A stretch of DNA of 64,000 nt from Candidatus Koribacter versatilis Ellin345 (lineage in GTDB: Bacteria > Acidobacteriota > Terriglobia > Terriglobales > Acidobacteriaceae): NCBI RefSeq assembly GCF_000014005.1, contig NC_008009.1, positions 3,720,001 to 3,784,000 of the forward strand, written 5' to 3'. Numbering within the stretch: the first letter of the stretch is position 1; the number at the start of each line of letters is the position of its first letter. Shown here in pieces: positions 49,698 to 57,326 of this stretch. Both the position numbers and the translations under genes were made by a program. The notes beneath the pieces were generated by a model. That model did not search any database. It saw nothing but the letters and a program-made list of their open reading frames with translations, and was not told the origin of the DNA.

Positions 49698-49918
49698 GAT
49701 CTGCCTCGCTTCGGATTTAACTCCACCATGCCACCAGGCAATCCCTTACCCGGTTTCGAACCATGTGAATGGCGGTGTGTAAGCACTTCATCCGGCTGCC
49801 ATGCCGCCAGGCGGAAGTGTGTGCAGCTTTCGTGAACAGTGCAGCGCTTATCGCAACGCTTCTGGTCATGCCTCGACCGCGGGCATCCGCACACACAGAG
49901 ATCGTCGCGGTCAGCCAC
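49694..49918 (-). CDS. Cys/His-rich small protein
   Basis: 74 residues from GTG 49918. CVCGCPRSRHDQKRCDKRC and CTVHESCTHF give six Cys and several His in 40 residues, enough for one or two zinc sites. The remainder is basic with a Gly/Lys-rich end. It overlaps the upstream gene by eight bases and the ASCH gene by four. It probably binds nucleic acid. A much longer frame upstream in the same phase is a shadow. Confidence 0.6.
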   Translation of the reverse strand: MADRDDLCVCGCPRSRHDQKRCDKRCTVHESCTHFRLAAWQPDEVLTHRHSHGSKPGKGLPGGMVELNPKRGRS

Positions 49919-50150
49919 GTTTGGCCGCCTCTTCTTCGGCCTTGTAAATCGCCAGCACAGCGTTGTAACCACCGCGATACCACTCTTCGAGCTGATGGAG
50001 GCGGCGCACAAACGCCGAGGCCTCCACTGCCTCAGCCCGAGAGCCACGAATCCTTCGGCATCGAACATCGAACCACCCGGAGTGGATCCGTGCGAGGATG
50101 CAGCGGAGAGCGCGGAGCGTCTTCTTCCGCTCATAACGTTCATTGGCCAT
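49911..50150 (-). CDS. small helical phage protein, 79 aa
   Basis: A highly basic helical protein (MANERYERKKTLRALRCILARIHSGW ... RRIRGSRAEAVEASAFVRRLHQLEEWYRGGYNAVLAIYKAEEEAAKRG). It overlaps both neighbours (11 bases upstream, 8 bases downstream). It has no metal motif and no membrane segment. The family is not recognised. Situated in the pre-terminase cluster of small genes. Confidence 0.55.
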   Translation of the reverse strand: MANERYERKKTLRALRCILARIHSGWFDVRCRRIRGSRAEAVEASAFVRRLHQLEEWYRGGYNAVLAIYKAEEEAAKRG

Positions 50151-50514
50151 CGGTCGCCTTCTTCTCGCGCTGCGCTGTGATGACGCCGATCGTCATCTGA
50201 ATCGCAGCCTTGCGCGCATCTTCCAGCCATTGGAAACTTTCCTCGCCCCAAAGAAGCCGGTCCTTCGACACAACGCAGATCCGGTACCGCGTGGCGGCCG
50301 TGGACTTTTGGCCAACCTGCGAGCTGTCTTCGACGCCAGCAGTCCAGCCCTCGCCCACGTACATGAGCCAGCGCCACTCGCCGGCGGGGCCGCGATTGGT
50401 TTGCCACTCCAGGCGGGGCCTCACGGCCGAGAACCGCTCATAGCGCGACAGCCGAAACCACAAGAACGCCAGCGCGTAGCGGTGCCAGTTGCGAGCATCG
50501 GGATCTCCCTTCAT
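50140..50514 (-). CDS. hypothetical phage protein, 124 aa
   Basis: MKGDPDARNWHRYALAFLWFRLSRYERFSAVRPRLEWQTNRG is followed by GEWRWLMYVGEGWTAGVEDSSQVGQKSTAATRYRICVVSKDRLLWGEESFQWLEDARKAAIQ. The Trp-rich beta portion and the final helix suggest a compact alpha/beta fold. ATG 50514 overlaps the preceding stop as ATGA; the in-frame ATG at 50532 lies in the previous gene and lacks a ribosome site. Unknown function. Confidence 0.6.
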   Translation of the reverse strand: MKGDPDARNWHRYALAFLWFRLSRYERFSAVRPRLEWQTNRGPAGEWRWLMYVGEGWTAGVEDSSQVGQKSTAATRYRICVVSKDRLLWGEESFQWLEDARKAAIQMTIGVITAQREKKATDGQ

Positions 50515-50744
50515 CGCGCACCCTTTTTCCACTTGTCCTGGCGATCGAGCTCGTCGCAGAAATCGAGGCGAAGGTTACGACGCTCCTGCATCAGCGCGAA
50601 CTTCGCTTCTTCGAGCACCTCTTTGTCGCCGCCGTTATCGAGCAACCAATCAATCGCGGACGTGACCTTAACCAATCCGTCTTTGTTCGTCTCGAGGCGG
50701 TTGACCACGCGCCTCAGTTCCTTGGTCCAAGTCTGGCGGCTCAC
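50511..50744 (-). CDS. hypothetical phage protein, 77 aa
   Basis: A small helical, charged protein, MSRQTWTKELRRVVNRLETNKDGLVKVTSAIDWLLDNGGDKEVLEEAKFALMQERRNLRLDFCDELDRQDKWKKGAR. It lies directly downstream of the small terminase gene with a four-base overlap. The amphipathic helices could mediate oligomerisation. Not recognised. Confidence 0.6.
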   Translation of the reverse strand: MSRQTWTKELRRVVNRLETNKDGLVKVTSAIDWLLDNGGDKEVLEEAKFALMQERRNLRLDFCDELDRQDKWKKGAR

Positions 50745-51388
50745 AGTGCGGCCTCCATCCCTTGAACTTGGGGCGCCGGCGGGGGCACGAGGTGGGGATC
50801 GTGGAACTCCGCCGGCTGGGGCGCGGCCGAAATGGCTTCCGCCATTCCAAGGGGATCAGCCGCGAGCTGGGCAAAGACAAGATCGATTTCATCGCGAAGG
50901 ACCTGCTCGACTTCCGCCGGCACAGTGAGGCGGGCGAGACGTTGCGCCAGGGCGCGCGGGAGCTGGCGGAACTTTTCCTTGATGTTCGCGTTCTTCTTTT
51001 GCTCGGCATCGCGGACTCCTGCGACCGGAAGCCACATGCCAGCGTTCTTTTCGTACTCGAGCTGTTGGTTCTTGGCCTTGAACTCCAACTCCTTCGCTTT
51101 CCAGTGGGCCTGCGTTCCAGTGGCACTCTGTGCCTTCGGCGGCTTCGCTTCCTTCGGCTTCGCGGCCTTCGTCGCTGCATTCTTGGCAGGCTTCTTTGCC
51201 GCGGCTTTCTTTGCCTGCGCCTTCGCGGAGATCTCAACGCGGCCCGCGGCCTTCATGGCGCGAACCGCCTGACGCTCGTCTACCTGGCGACCGTGCTTCT
51301 CGATGTGCCCCTGCGTGACGAGCTTGTTCACGTACTGCGGAGTCACTCCGAAGCGCCGCGCGATCGACTTTTGCGTGACGAGGGCCAT
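50741..51388 (-). CDS. terS: terminase small subunit-like protein
   Basis: 215 residues. The N-terminus VTQKSIARRFGVTPQYVNKLVTQGHIEKHGRQVDERQAVRAM is a helix-turn-helix of the gpNu1/DUF1441 type that recognises the packaging site. An Ala/Lys/Pro-rich linker resembling histone H1 (KAAAKKPAKNAATKAAKPKEAKPPKAQ) follows, and a helical C-terminal half (KELEFKAKNQQLEYEKNAGMWLPVAGV ... LVFAQLAADPLGMAEAI) matches phage small terminases. Only small genes and the ASCH gene separate it from the large subunit. Basic linkers of this kind are uncommon in small terminases. Confidence 0.78.
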   Translation of the reverse strand: MALVTQKSIARRFGVTPQYVNKLVTQGHIEKHGRQVDERQAVRAMKAAGRVEISAKAQAKKAAAKKPAKNAATKAAKPKEAKPPKAQSATGTQAHWKAKELEFKAKNQQLEYEKNAGMWLPVAGVRDAEQKKNANIKEKFRQLPRALAQRLARLTVPAEVEQVLRDEIDLVFAQLAADPLGMAEAISAAPQPAEFHDPHLVPPPAPQVQGMEAAL

Positions 51389-51574
51389 CTACGTGTTCCG
51401 GTTCTTCCGTTTCTCGAGCTCGAGGCCCTGGTACTTCGGAACGCGCAGCACATATTCCACGCGCTCGACAACGCCTTCGCAGTGGGTGCAGGCAATCTGC
51501 AGGATGCGGGTCGCGTCGGTGCGCACAACCTCGACTTCCTGCAGAACGGGGTATTCACAGAAACGGCAGATCAA
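51389..51574 (-). CDS. zinc-ribbon microprotein, 61 aa
   Basis: It starts at TTG 51574 (AAGGAG six bases upstream; TTGA overlap with the preceding stop). ICRFCEYP and ACTHCEGVVERVEYV form a CxxC-x27-CxxC zinc ribbon. The end is basic (ELEKRKNRNT). Its stop is directly followed by the small terminase start. A longer frame upstream is shadow. Probably DNA-binding. Confidence 0.65.
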   Translation of the reverse strand: MICRFCEYPVLQEVEVVRTDATRILQIACTHCEGVVERVEYVLRVPKYQGLELEKRKNRNT

Positions 51575-52146
51575 CGGGGTCTCCTTCGTGCAGACGTCTG
51601 CGCGGCCTTCGCTGCCTTGCGCCGCTCTTGCTTCGCCTCGCGCTGGCGCTGGAAGTACTCGGGGTCGGTGCAAGTGGTGGCGTGCGGCTGATAGCCTTCG
51701 GCGTTCACCGCGACGCGGCCGGATTTATCGGGCTTGGTGTAGAGGTGAATGGGCTGCCCACAGCCTGGGACGCCGCATCGAAAGAAACTGTGCCAGCGAT
51801 AGCCTGCCGCGCGCAGCTCGCTCTCGGTCTGGTAGGACCATCCGCCGCGCACCGGAGCAAACTTACGCACTCGCGTGGCGTTGAGCTCGAGATGGCGAAG
51901 CGTGGAACGGAAGGCTTGCTGAAATTGAGGGTCGTCGATACCGCCAGCAAGCGAGCGACGCTGCCAGATCGTGAGTGCCGAGGTGTCCGTCGCACAGAAC
52001 GCCGAGCGCGATCGCTTCGCGCCCTGGCACGCCGGACAAACCGTGCCCTCGAACACTCTGCGCAGTTCGTCGATCGTGAGCACGCTGCCGCGCCGAGCGA
52101 GATCCTTCGCATCGTCGTGGCGTCCGAATTGGCTGTCGCTGCTCAT
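51571..52146 (-). CDS. hypothetical phage protein with Cys motifs, 191 aa
   Basis: MSSDSQFGRHDDAKDLARRG precedes TIDELRRVFEGTVCPACQGAKRSRSAFCATDTSAL (one CxxC plus a further Cys), a helical block (RSLAGGIDDPQFQQAFRSTLRHLELN) and a second Cys block, FFRCGVPGCGQPIHLYTKPDKSGRVAVNAEGYQPHATTC. It could be a double zinc-finger protein. The last codons (AAQTSARRRPR) carry palindrome copy 8. ATG 52146 lies 40 bases past the upstream stop, near an 11-bp tandem repeat (GAAATCAACCT). Confidence 0.6.
   Translation of the reverse strand: MSSDSQFGRHDDAKDLARRGSVLTIDELRRVFEGTVCPACQGAKRSRSAFCATDTSALTIWQRRSLAGGIDDPQFQQAFRSTLRHLELNATRVRKFAPVRGGWSYQTESELRAAGYRWHSFFRCGVPGCGQPIHLYTKPDKSGRVAVNAEGYQPHATTCTDPEYFQRQREAKQERRKAAKAAQTSARRRPR
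51589..51602. repeat. 14-bp palindrome, copy 8 (one mismatch)
   Basis: TGCAGACGTCTGCG inside the last codons of the gene ending at 51571, six codons before its stop. Confidence 0.85.
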
Positions 52147-52186
52147 AGAAATCAACCTGAAATCAACCGACTTTTTACTGCTGTCG

Positions 52187-52747
52187 CTACACCTTCCCGG
52201 CCACTCGCGCGTTACCCGCAGCCGGCACCCGTCGGGGAGTACCTTGACCCCCACGACGATGGTCCACCGCTGCAGTTCCAGCCGCGAGACGAACTCGGAA
52301 CGCCCGTGCCGCATCCGGGTCAGCGGCCTTGAGTGCAGCCATGACGTCGAGCCATTCGCCACCGCTGAGCTCGCGGCCCTTGCACGACTCGCACAGCGCA
52401 CAGCACACGACGATGTTGGCCATGCGATAGCCTCGCTTGTCGCGCTCAGGCGGCACGTCGAACGTGATGGCGAACGCATCCAGCCCGAACAGATCGACGC
52501 AGTAGCAACACGGCTTCTGCATGGCATGCAGCGTGGCCAGTCGCAGATCGACGGCGCCAAAGTCCACGGCATACCCCTGCCGCTTCGCTTCCGATCGAAT
52601 GCAATCGAATGCCTTGGTCACGTCGGCGATGAACACCCGCCGCGCCTTGGCTTCGCGACGTCCGCCGAGCGTGAATCGCTGCTCCGCGTACAGCGTCCAG
52701 GTAAGGCGCTCGATACCGGTCAATGCCAATTGCTCGGTTGGAGTCAT
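52187..52747 (-). CDS. degenerate HNH-type endonuclease-like protein
   Basis: 186 residues. A long N-terminal half (LTGIERLTWTLYAEQRFTLGGRREAKARRVFIADVTKAFDCIRSEAKRQG) is followed by PCCYCVDLFGLDAFAITFDVPPERDKRGYRMANIVVCCALCESCKG, which has the zinc Cys pairs and the Asn of an HNH fold. The catalytic DH pair is replaced by FD, so nuclease activity is doubtful. It may be a DNA-binding relic of an HNH enzyme. Coupled by ATGA to the replication gene. Confidence 0.6.
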   Translation of the reverse strand: MTPTEQLALTGIERLTWTLYAEQRFTLGGRREAKARRVFIADVTKAFDCIRSEAKRQGYAVDFGAVDLRLATLHAMQKPCCYCVDLFGLDAFAITFDVPPERDKRGYRMANIVVCCALCESCKGRELSGGEWLDVMAALKAADPDAARAFRVRLAAGTAAVDHRRGGQGTPRRVPAAGNARVAGKV

Positions 52748-53709
52748 GGCCTCACGTCTTTCGCCGCGTTCATCCACTGCGCATAGATCTCCGGATACTC
52801 GCGCTGCATCCGCTGCATGTCCTGATCGTCGGGATACCAGCTCAGCAGTACGGCATAGCCGTGGGCCTGCGCCACATGCTGGATCGTGAACATTCGCTCG
52901 CGGATCCGGGCGGCCAGCTTCGTCGATCGCGGCATGGTGACCATCAGGCTCTTGCCATCGGTCATGACGTGCAGCAGGAAGAGCGGGCGAATCAGGTCCT
53001 GCCACAAGTCCTCGCCGAGCTGGACGCGCAACGCGCTCTTGATTTCCATCCAGCCCGCCAGCGCTTTCGCCATCCGACTCGACGCCGCGCCGTTGCCGTT
53101 GGGGTTGGTTTGGCTGTTGCCGTTGCTCGAAACGCTTCCGCCATCGGCGTGATGTTCCAGTTCCTCTTTTCCCTTTGCTTTTGTTCCAGTTCCAGTTCCC
53201 GAGCGACTTTCTTTGTTTTCAATCTCGTAGCCGGAAACCTTGCTACCCTTCTGCAACCCTTCTGCTACCCTTTCGGGTGGTTTTTGCGACCCTTCTGCTA
53301 CCCTTTCCGGGCTGTTTTGCGACCCTTCTGCCACCCTTTCTGCGGGCGAAAAAAGGGTGGCACCATGCGACCCTTTTCCTGAAGCAAGCTCTGTCAGCTT
53401 CTTCGCCAGTAGGTCGCGCCGATCGAGCCCGAGCAACAGGTACTTGGTGAGCATCTTCCGGCCCTGTCGTTCTGGCTTCACTCGAAGCACGGTGCAATGA
53501 CGCTCGAGGTAATCGAGCGAGCGACGGATCGTGTCCTCGCTGCACAGGCACTGCTCGGCCAGCCGCGGCAGCGACGGCCAGGAATCTTGGCTGCGTGGAT
53601 TGTGGTGGTTCGCCAGGATCAACAGCAGCAGCTTGTGCGCCTGTGATAGCTCCGCGCCGTCTTCACATCGCTGCAGGTTGAGCGCGTAGGCTGAGGCTTC
53701 GAGTGACAC
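52744..53709 (-). CDS. phage replication initiator-like protein with internal repeats
   Basis: 321 residues. The N-terminal winged helix (KLLLLILANHHNPRSQDSWPSLPRLAEQCLCSEDTIRRSLDYLERHCTVLRV) resembles the DNA-binding domain of phage replication initiators. Residues 118-150 hold three 11-residue repeats of the form (S/P)PERVAEGSQx. The C-terminal 100 residues (LGEDLWQDLIRPLFLLHVMTDGKSLMVTMPRSTKLAARIRERM) recall the DnaA N-terminal domain, which loads helicase; this is inference. GTG 53709 overlaps the previous stop as TAGTG. Confidence 0.72.
   Translation of the reverse strand: MSLEASAYALNLQRCEDGAELSQAHKLLLLILANHHNPRSQDSWPSLPRLAEQCLCSEDTIRRSLDYLERHCTVLRVKPERQGRKMLTKYLLLGLDRRDLLAKKLTELASGKGSHGATLFSPAERVAEGSQNSPERVAEGSQKPPERVAEGLQKGSKVSGYEIENKESRSGTGTGTKAKGKEELEHHADGGSVSSNGNSQTNPNGNGAASSRMAKALAGWMEIKSALRVQLGEDLWQDLIRPLFLLHVMTDGKSLMVTMPRSTKLAARIRERMFTIQHVAQAHGYAVLLSWYPDDQDMQRMQREYPEIYAQWMNAAKDVRP
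53255..53353 (+). repeat. three tandem 33-bp iterons inside the replication gene
   Basis: Units start at 53255, 53288 and 53321, each beginning (A/G)ACCCTTCTGC, with ACCCTTTC in the middle. They encode the 11-residue protein repeats. A partial fourth unit (CTACCCTTCTGCA) precedes them. Lambda has its origin as iterons within gene O, and this layout is similar, so this is the best candidate for the phage replication origin. Confidence 0.65.
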
Positions 53710-53885
53710 TAGGCCCGCTCCTTCCAAACCGCGGCAATGGCGTGCGTCAATCTCACGAACTCGACGTTCTTCTTTTCGAGTTCCGGGCCTTTCAGTTCGA
53801 GCATCTCCTGGAAGACGAAGCTGCGCTGCTGCACCAGTTCGCGCTCCTGGTCGGCGCGACGGATAATTTCGAGAGGCGCGCTCAT
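53709..53885 (-). CDS. 58-aa coiled-coil microprotein
   Basis: ATG 53885 to TAG 53709. MSAPLEIIRRADQERELVQQ starts a helical, Glu-rich protein (FQEMLELKGPELEKKNVEFVRL). It overlaps the previous stop (ATGA) and the next start (TAGTG), so it is translationally coupled on both sides. Small size and lack of motifs prevent assignment. Confidence 0.6.
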   Translation of the reverse strand: MSAPLEIIRRADQERELVQQRSFVFQEMLELKGPELEKKNVEFVRLTHAIAAVWKERA

Positions 53886-54385
53886 CGCACATCCCCATTC
53901 GAATGGAGTTCGAGCTTGCGTGGCTGGGCGGGCTTTGTGCGCGAGAACTCAACAAACAGCGCGGTGCAGTAGTGGTCACCCACAAACTTCGCGATGTTCG
54001 GCGTCTCACGCAACGCGCGCTTGAGCTGGAAATAAAGGTAGGTGACGCCCTTCGTTCGCTCGCAGCCGATCTCCTCGACGATGGAATCGGTCATGGTGTA
54101 GATCGCGGGCTTCGAGTCTTTAGTGTCGAAGAACTTGGCATCCACCTGGGCGATGCCGCTCTTCAGCCGCACGCTCGCCACTTCCTTTTCGAGCGTCTCG
54201 CATTGCTCGAAGGCGTTGCGGATCTTCACATCGCACAGCAGCGCGATGTCCGCGTTCATCTGGACGGAAAACACCAGCGTCACCACGCGATGGCTTTCTT
54301 CGAGCTTGTACCGCGGTATCGCCAGGAAGAGCTCGACGCGGCGTACACCGCCAGCCTCAGGCTCCATAAATCGAAGTCGTTCCAC
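53882..54385 (-). CDS. hypothetical phage protein, 167 aa
   Basis: From GTG 54385 (GGGAGG seven bases upstream). A beta-rich start (VRRVELFLAIPRYKLEESHRVVTLVFSVQMNADIALLCDVKIRNAFEQCETLEKEV) is followed by SVRLKSGIAQVDAKFFDTKDSKPAIYTMTDSIVEEIGCERTKG and a final strand set (YLYFQLKRALRETPNIAKFVGDHYCTALFVEF). It may be a nucleic-acid-binding protein such as a recombination or single-strand binding type, but no family is recognised. Confidence 0.55.
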   Translation of the reverse strand: MERLRFMEPEAGGVRRVELFLAIPRYKLEESHRVVTLVFSVQMNADIALLCDVKIRNAFEQCETLEKEVASVRLKSGIAQVDAKFFDTKDSKPAIYTMTDSIVEEIGCERTKGVTYLYFQLKRALRETPNIAKFVGDHYCTALFVEFSRTKPAQPRKLELHSNGDVR

Positions 54386-54437
54386 CTTCTAGCCTCCCAT
54401 CGCTCGCCGCGCCTCTCCCAAAGCGCTGCCAGCGCAC

Positions 54438-54881
54438 CTACTCCACGTCGTACTCGTACAACACAGCGGCCTTGCGACGCCCGAGCGACTCAGCGCACAA
54501 CTGCATCTCTGAGTTGTCCACATGCGTCGCGCCGCTTATCAGCAACCGACCATCCCGCTTGGCGATCTCGACGAGAGCAGCCCACAGTCGCCGATACACG
54601 CCCTGCTGCCGACACTTCCAATCCACAAACCCAAACCACACCCAAAGGCCAGCCTTCGCCTTGCGCTCGGTATCGCCAAAGAGCAACACGCCCACAAGAC
54701 GGCCCTCATAACGCGCACAGATGGCGGAGCAACCCATCAGCTCTTCAGCACTAAGCCCTTCGCTCATACCTCGCCGCGTCATCTCGGCGATCGCATCGTG
54801 CACAAAGTTGAAACAGCCCGCCTCACGCGCGTCTAAGTGCTCCGAGACAGTCACAGGCAAAGGATCCATGCTCTCCCTCAC
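54438..54881 (-). CDS. GNAT-family N-acetyltransferase-like protein
   Basis: 147 residues. CARYEGRLVGVLLFGD, WVWFGFVDWKCRQQGVYRRLWAALVEIAK (the acetyl-CoA binding motif A, Q/RxxGxY type) and the SGATHVDNSEMQLCAESLGR end follow the GNAT fold. GTG 54881 overlaps the stop of the upstream gene. Phage GNATs may modify host proteins or DNA-associated factors; the target is unknown. Confidence 0.78.
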   Translation of the reverse strand: MRESMDPLPVTVSEHLDAREAGCFNFVHDAIAEMTRRGMSEGLSAEELMGCSAICARYEGRLVGVLLFGDTERKAKAGLWVWFGFVDWKCRQQGVYRRLWAALVEIAKRDGRLLISGATHVDNSEMQLCAESLGRRKAAVLYEYDVE

Positions 54882-55555
54882 TTGCTGGCCGTTCGCACGG
54901 CCTGCTTAAACGCTTCATCCCAACGCCCGCGCCACACGCGGCTCACCACGTCGAGCACGTTGTGCACGAACTGGTAGCGGGCCTTCACCGTGGCGCGCGG
55001 CACCAGGACGTACATCGGCGTAATCTGCGCATATTGCGGACCGGCCTTCACCTGCCGCTCGCCCGTTGCTTTGTCTTTCCGGCTCGAGCGCCGCGCCTGC
55101 TTGACCTTCCGAATGAACATCACGCCAACCCGGCCACCGTTCGTCCACTCGATCCATGCGCCGTTCGCCATCAGCGCCGAAGGCATATCACTCGTGGCAA
55201 TTAGGGCCCGTTGCGATCGCCGCGCCCCGCCGACGATCGGGATCGCCAGGTACTTGCCGAAAGGCAGCTTCGTGCCGCCTTCCTCCTGGAGCTGCATGAA
55301 CTTGTCAATGTCTTCCACCACCGAAAACAAGTTCTGCTTCGTCGCCGCGGTCACCCGCACGCCCTTCTTCAGGAACGAAGGCTGGCGCAAGGTGAACTTC
55401 GCCGGCAGCACGTCGCTCTGCACGACTTTCTGCGCATCCTGCGCCACGCGGGTCAACGTGAGCGCAGTGGCAAACGGGATCTGGTTTTCAGCCACATCCC
55501 GCAGCTCGCCCTGCACCTGCTCCAGCCCTTCGAGTTTGACCGCGACGATTGCCAT
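54878..55555 (-). CDS. putative minor tail protein, gpZ / gp10-like
   Basis: 225 residues. MAIVAVKLEGLEQVQGELRDVAENQIPFATALTLTRVAQDAQKVVQSDVLPAKFTLRQPSFLKKGVRV resembles lambda Z-type and HK97 gp10-type proteins, with basic C-terminal helices. It lies outside the main tail block, between early-type genes, which is odd for a tail protein. The central segment RRSQRALIATSDMPSALMANGAWIEWTNGGRVGVMFIRKV has no motif. Assignment is tentative. Confidence 0.5.
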   Translation of the reverse strand: MAIVAVKLEGLEQVQGELRDVAENQIPFATALTLTRVAQDAQKVVQSDVLPAKFTLRQPSFLKKGVRVTAATKQNLFSVVEDIDKFMQLQEEGGTKLPFGKYLAIPIVGGARRSQRALIATSDMPSALMANGAWIEWTNGGRVGVMFIRKVKQARRSSRKDKATGERQVKAGPQYAQITPMYVLVPRATVKARYQFVHNVLDVVSRVWRGRWDEAFKQAVRTASK

Positions 55556-55840
55556 CTACTTCCTCGGTGCAGGCTTGTCAGGGCCTGCGTCGACAACAGC
55601 CAAGTTCACCGGGGTCTCATCGAGCGCTTGGAGTCTGTCCTCGTCAAACCACCGGCTTTCGACAAAATCGCCAACTCCTTCCTCCACACCTCGCGGAGGC
55701 GGATCGTTGGGGTTGAAACCCTTGCAAGGAGGCTGCACAAGCGCTTGCTTGCAGCCCGTTATGTACTCTGCGCGTCCAGTGACTGCGCCACTGAACCCGG
55801 TGATCTGATCTCGGACAAAAGTGCCCAACTTTGCTTCCAT
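55556..55840 (-). CDS. conserved small phage protein, 94 aa
   Basis: MEAKLGTFVRDQITGFSGAVTGRAEYITGCKQALVQPPCKGFN is a recurrent opening in small proteins of tailed phages and plasmids (GFxGxVTGRxxYITGCxQ). Acidic/Pro-rich ends follow (PPPRGVEEGVGDFVESRWFDEDRL). Function is unknown. Its stop is directly followed by the next gene's ATG; ATG 55840 was chosen because the longer frame is shadow. Confidence 0.7.
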   Translation of the reverse strand: MEAKLGTFVRDQITGFSGAVTGRAEYITGCKQALVQPPCKGFNPNDPPPRGVEEGVGDFVESRWFDEDRLQALDETPVNLAVVDAGPDKPAPRK

Positions 55841-55853
55841 GACCGACTCCTCT

Positions 55854-56497
55854 TTAGCTCTGCAGAACGTGCGCGATCGCGGCCAGCTTCTGGCCCACAG
55901 TGAAGCGCCCGAACGCCTTATCCAGCCATTCCGGCGCAACCGACAACGTGAGCGTGAGATTCGGCGATCCCAACTCTGCCCCCCCATCCGGCGCTGCAAT
56001 CGATTTCGGCTTCGGTGTCCAACCGGGTTTACGACCCGGCTTCTTGCGCTCGACGACAGCGGACGCGGCAGTCGTTTCTTCACCGACCGCATTCTTGTGG
56101 CACTTAGCGCACAGTTCGAACTTGTAGCCGGGCGAATCCGCCCGCAGGCCCTTCCCGCACTTCACGCAGCTTGCTTTTGGTTTTGGCATCGTTTTCTCCT
56201 CTCGACTTTTCACAGCTTGGGCCGAAGGACTGGCGTTCCGGACCGTAATCACCTCAACATCGCTGCCGATCGCGGCGCCATCCACCGGGGCAAATTCCAC
56301 CGTGCGAACTGGGTGCTCGATCAATCCCGCACCATTGCCTTTCGCGCGCCATGTCAGCTCGAGCACGTTGTCGCCGATCTCTATGGCCACCGAGATCCCG
56401 CACGGCTTGCACAAGGGCTGCTCATCGATCGAACCGAGTGCCTTCACCGCCCCCGTCCTTCGACCCAGCAGCGCTCGCAGTTGTTCTGCTGGCTCAT
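55854..56497 (-). pseudogene. double zinc-ribbon protein, apparent -1 frameshift near its start
   Basis: ATG 56497 overlaps the upstream stop as ATGA and reads MSQQNNCERCWVEGRGR then stop. The frame one base back continues VKALGSIDEQPLCKPCG…, which supplies the second half of a CxxC-CxxC zinc ribbon, and remains open to 55854. The break lies in a GGGGG run near 56450. A later MPKPKASCVKCGKGLRADSPG … CAKCHK (with GAGGAG before its ATG at 56189) is a second zinc ribbon and could start independently. A slippage error, a programmed -1 shift or GTGA reinitiation are all possible. Confidence 0.6.
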
Positions 56498-57213
56498 GCT
56501 GTCGCCTCGCTTCCTGCAAACGTCTGCACGCTGCGCACCGGCTTCAACGCCAGGGTTTCGGTCTCCGGGGCAAACACCAGCGCCTTGAATAGCACTTCAT
56601 CCACGCGCTTGAGCGAGTACAGGTCGGTGCGCAGGCGAATCACAGCCATCACCGAGATCTCCGCGATCCGCCCGGTCTCGAAGTCGCGATGCAGAACGCC
56701 CGTGCGGATCCAGCGCGCCACCGTGTCCTGCGAAACTCCGAACAGGCGCCCGACGTCGTGCGCGGTGTAGCCATCGGTGATCCGCCGCGAGAGGTGCAGG
56801 CGGTCCGCCATGGCCTCCACGGCCGAACGGGCGCGTTTCAGCTTCCGCGCGATCCGCGTCAGGCTCCATTGCCCCAGGTACTCACGAAGGAGCTCGAAGT
56901 CCTGCTGCGCCCACGGATGCCGGGTGTCATTGGTCAGGCCAAGCTGCTGCGCCCGGTACTTCACCGTGCCGCGCGGGAATCCGATCCGCGCGACCGCATC
57001 CTTCAGCGCCCGCTTGAGCTGGCGCCGGTTGCCGCTGCCAGTGGCATAGGCATTACGCAGGATGTCTTCTTTGTCCGGCGTCCACACATACAGCCGACGC
57101 GCCTTGCCGGCGACGGCGTTCCGGCAGCGCATACAAAGGCCGCACTTCGGGTATCCCTTGGGGCTCGGGCACGCCGTGCACGGCACGTAGTTCTTTGGAA
57201 TTCCGCGCGGCAT
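56494..57213 (-). CDS. zinc-finger / helix-turn-helix DNA-binding protein
   Basis: 239 residues from ATG 57213. An N-terminal zinc site (CTACPSPKGYPKCGLCMRCRNAV) is followed by a Myb/SANT-like trihelical block (TPDKEDILRNAYATGSGNRRQLKRALKDAVARIG), a second one (WAQQDFELLREYLGQWSLTRIARKLKRARSAVEAMADRL) and a MerR-type helix-turn-helix (YTAHDVGRLFGVSQDTVARWIRTGVLHRDFETGRIAEI). It probably controls phage transcription. Palindrome copy 9 sits in its last codons (V-Q-T-F-A). Confidence 0.72.
   Translation of the reverse strand: MPRGIPKNYVPCTACPSPKGYPKCGLCMRCRNAVAGKARRLYVWTPDKEDILRNAYATGSGNRRQLKRALKDAVARIGFPRGTVKYRAQQLGLTNDTRHPWAQQDFELLREYLGQWSLTRIARKLKRARSAVEAMADRLHLSRRITDGYTAHDVGRLFGVSQDTVARWIRTGVLHRDFETGRIAEISVMAVIRLRTDLYSLKRVDEVLFKALVFAPETETLALKPVRSVQTFAGSEATA
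56515..56528. repeat. 14-bp palindrome, copy 9 (one mismatch)
   Basis: TGCAAACGTCTGCA in the last codons of the zinc-finger/HTH gene, seven codons before its stop. Confidence 0.85.
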
Positions 57214-57326
57214 CAGTGCGGCCCGTCCATTTCGGCAAAAGCCATCACCAGGCCGAGAACAAACAGGAAGACGCCGAACAGCATCACCCATGCGTAACCG
57301 CGCCACAGCTCGCGCCACGTCCGCAT
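57213..57326 (-). CDS. 37-aa single-helix membrane microprotein
   Basis: ATG 57326 to TGA 57213. MRTWRELWRGYAWVMLFGVF leads into LFVLGLVMAF, giving one membrane helix with an acidic end (AEMDGPH). The start overlaps the previous stop by one base (TGATG), and its stop overlaps the next ATG. Coupling on both sides supports reality despite the size. Confidence 0.6.
   Translation of the reverse strand: MRTWRELWRGYAWVMLFGVFLFVLGLVMAFAEMDGPH

Noticed and set aside
53255-53353. CRISPR-like array
   Set aside because: The three units are contiguous with no spacers and encode protein repeats.
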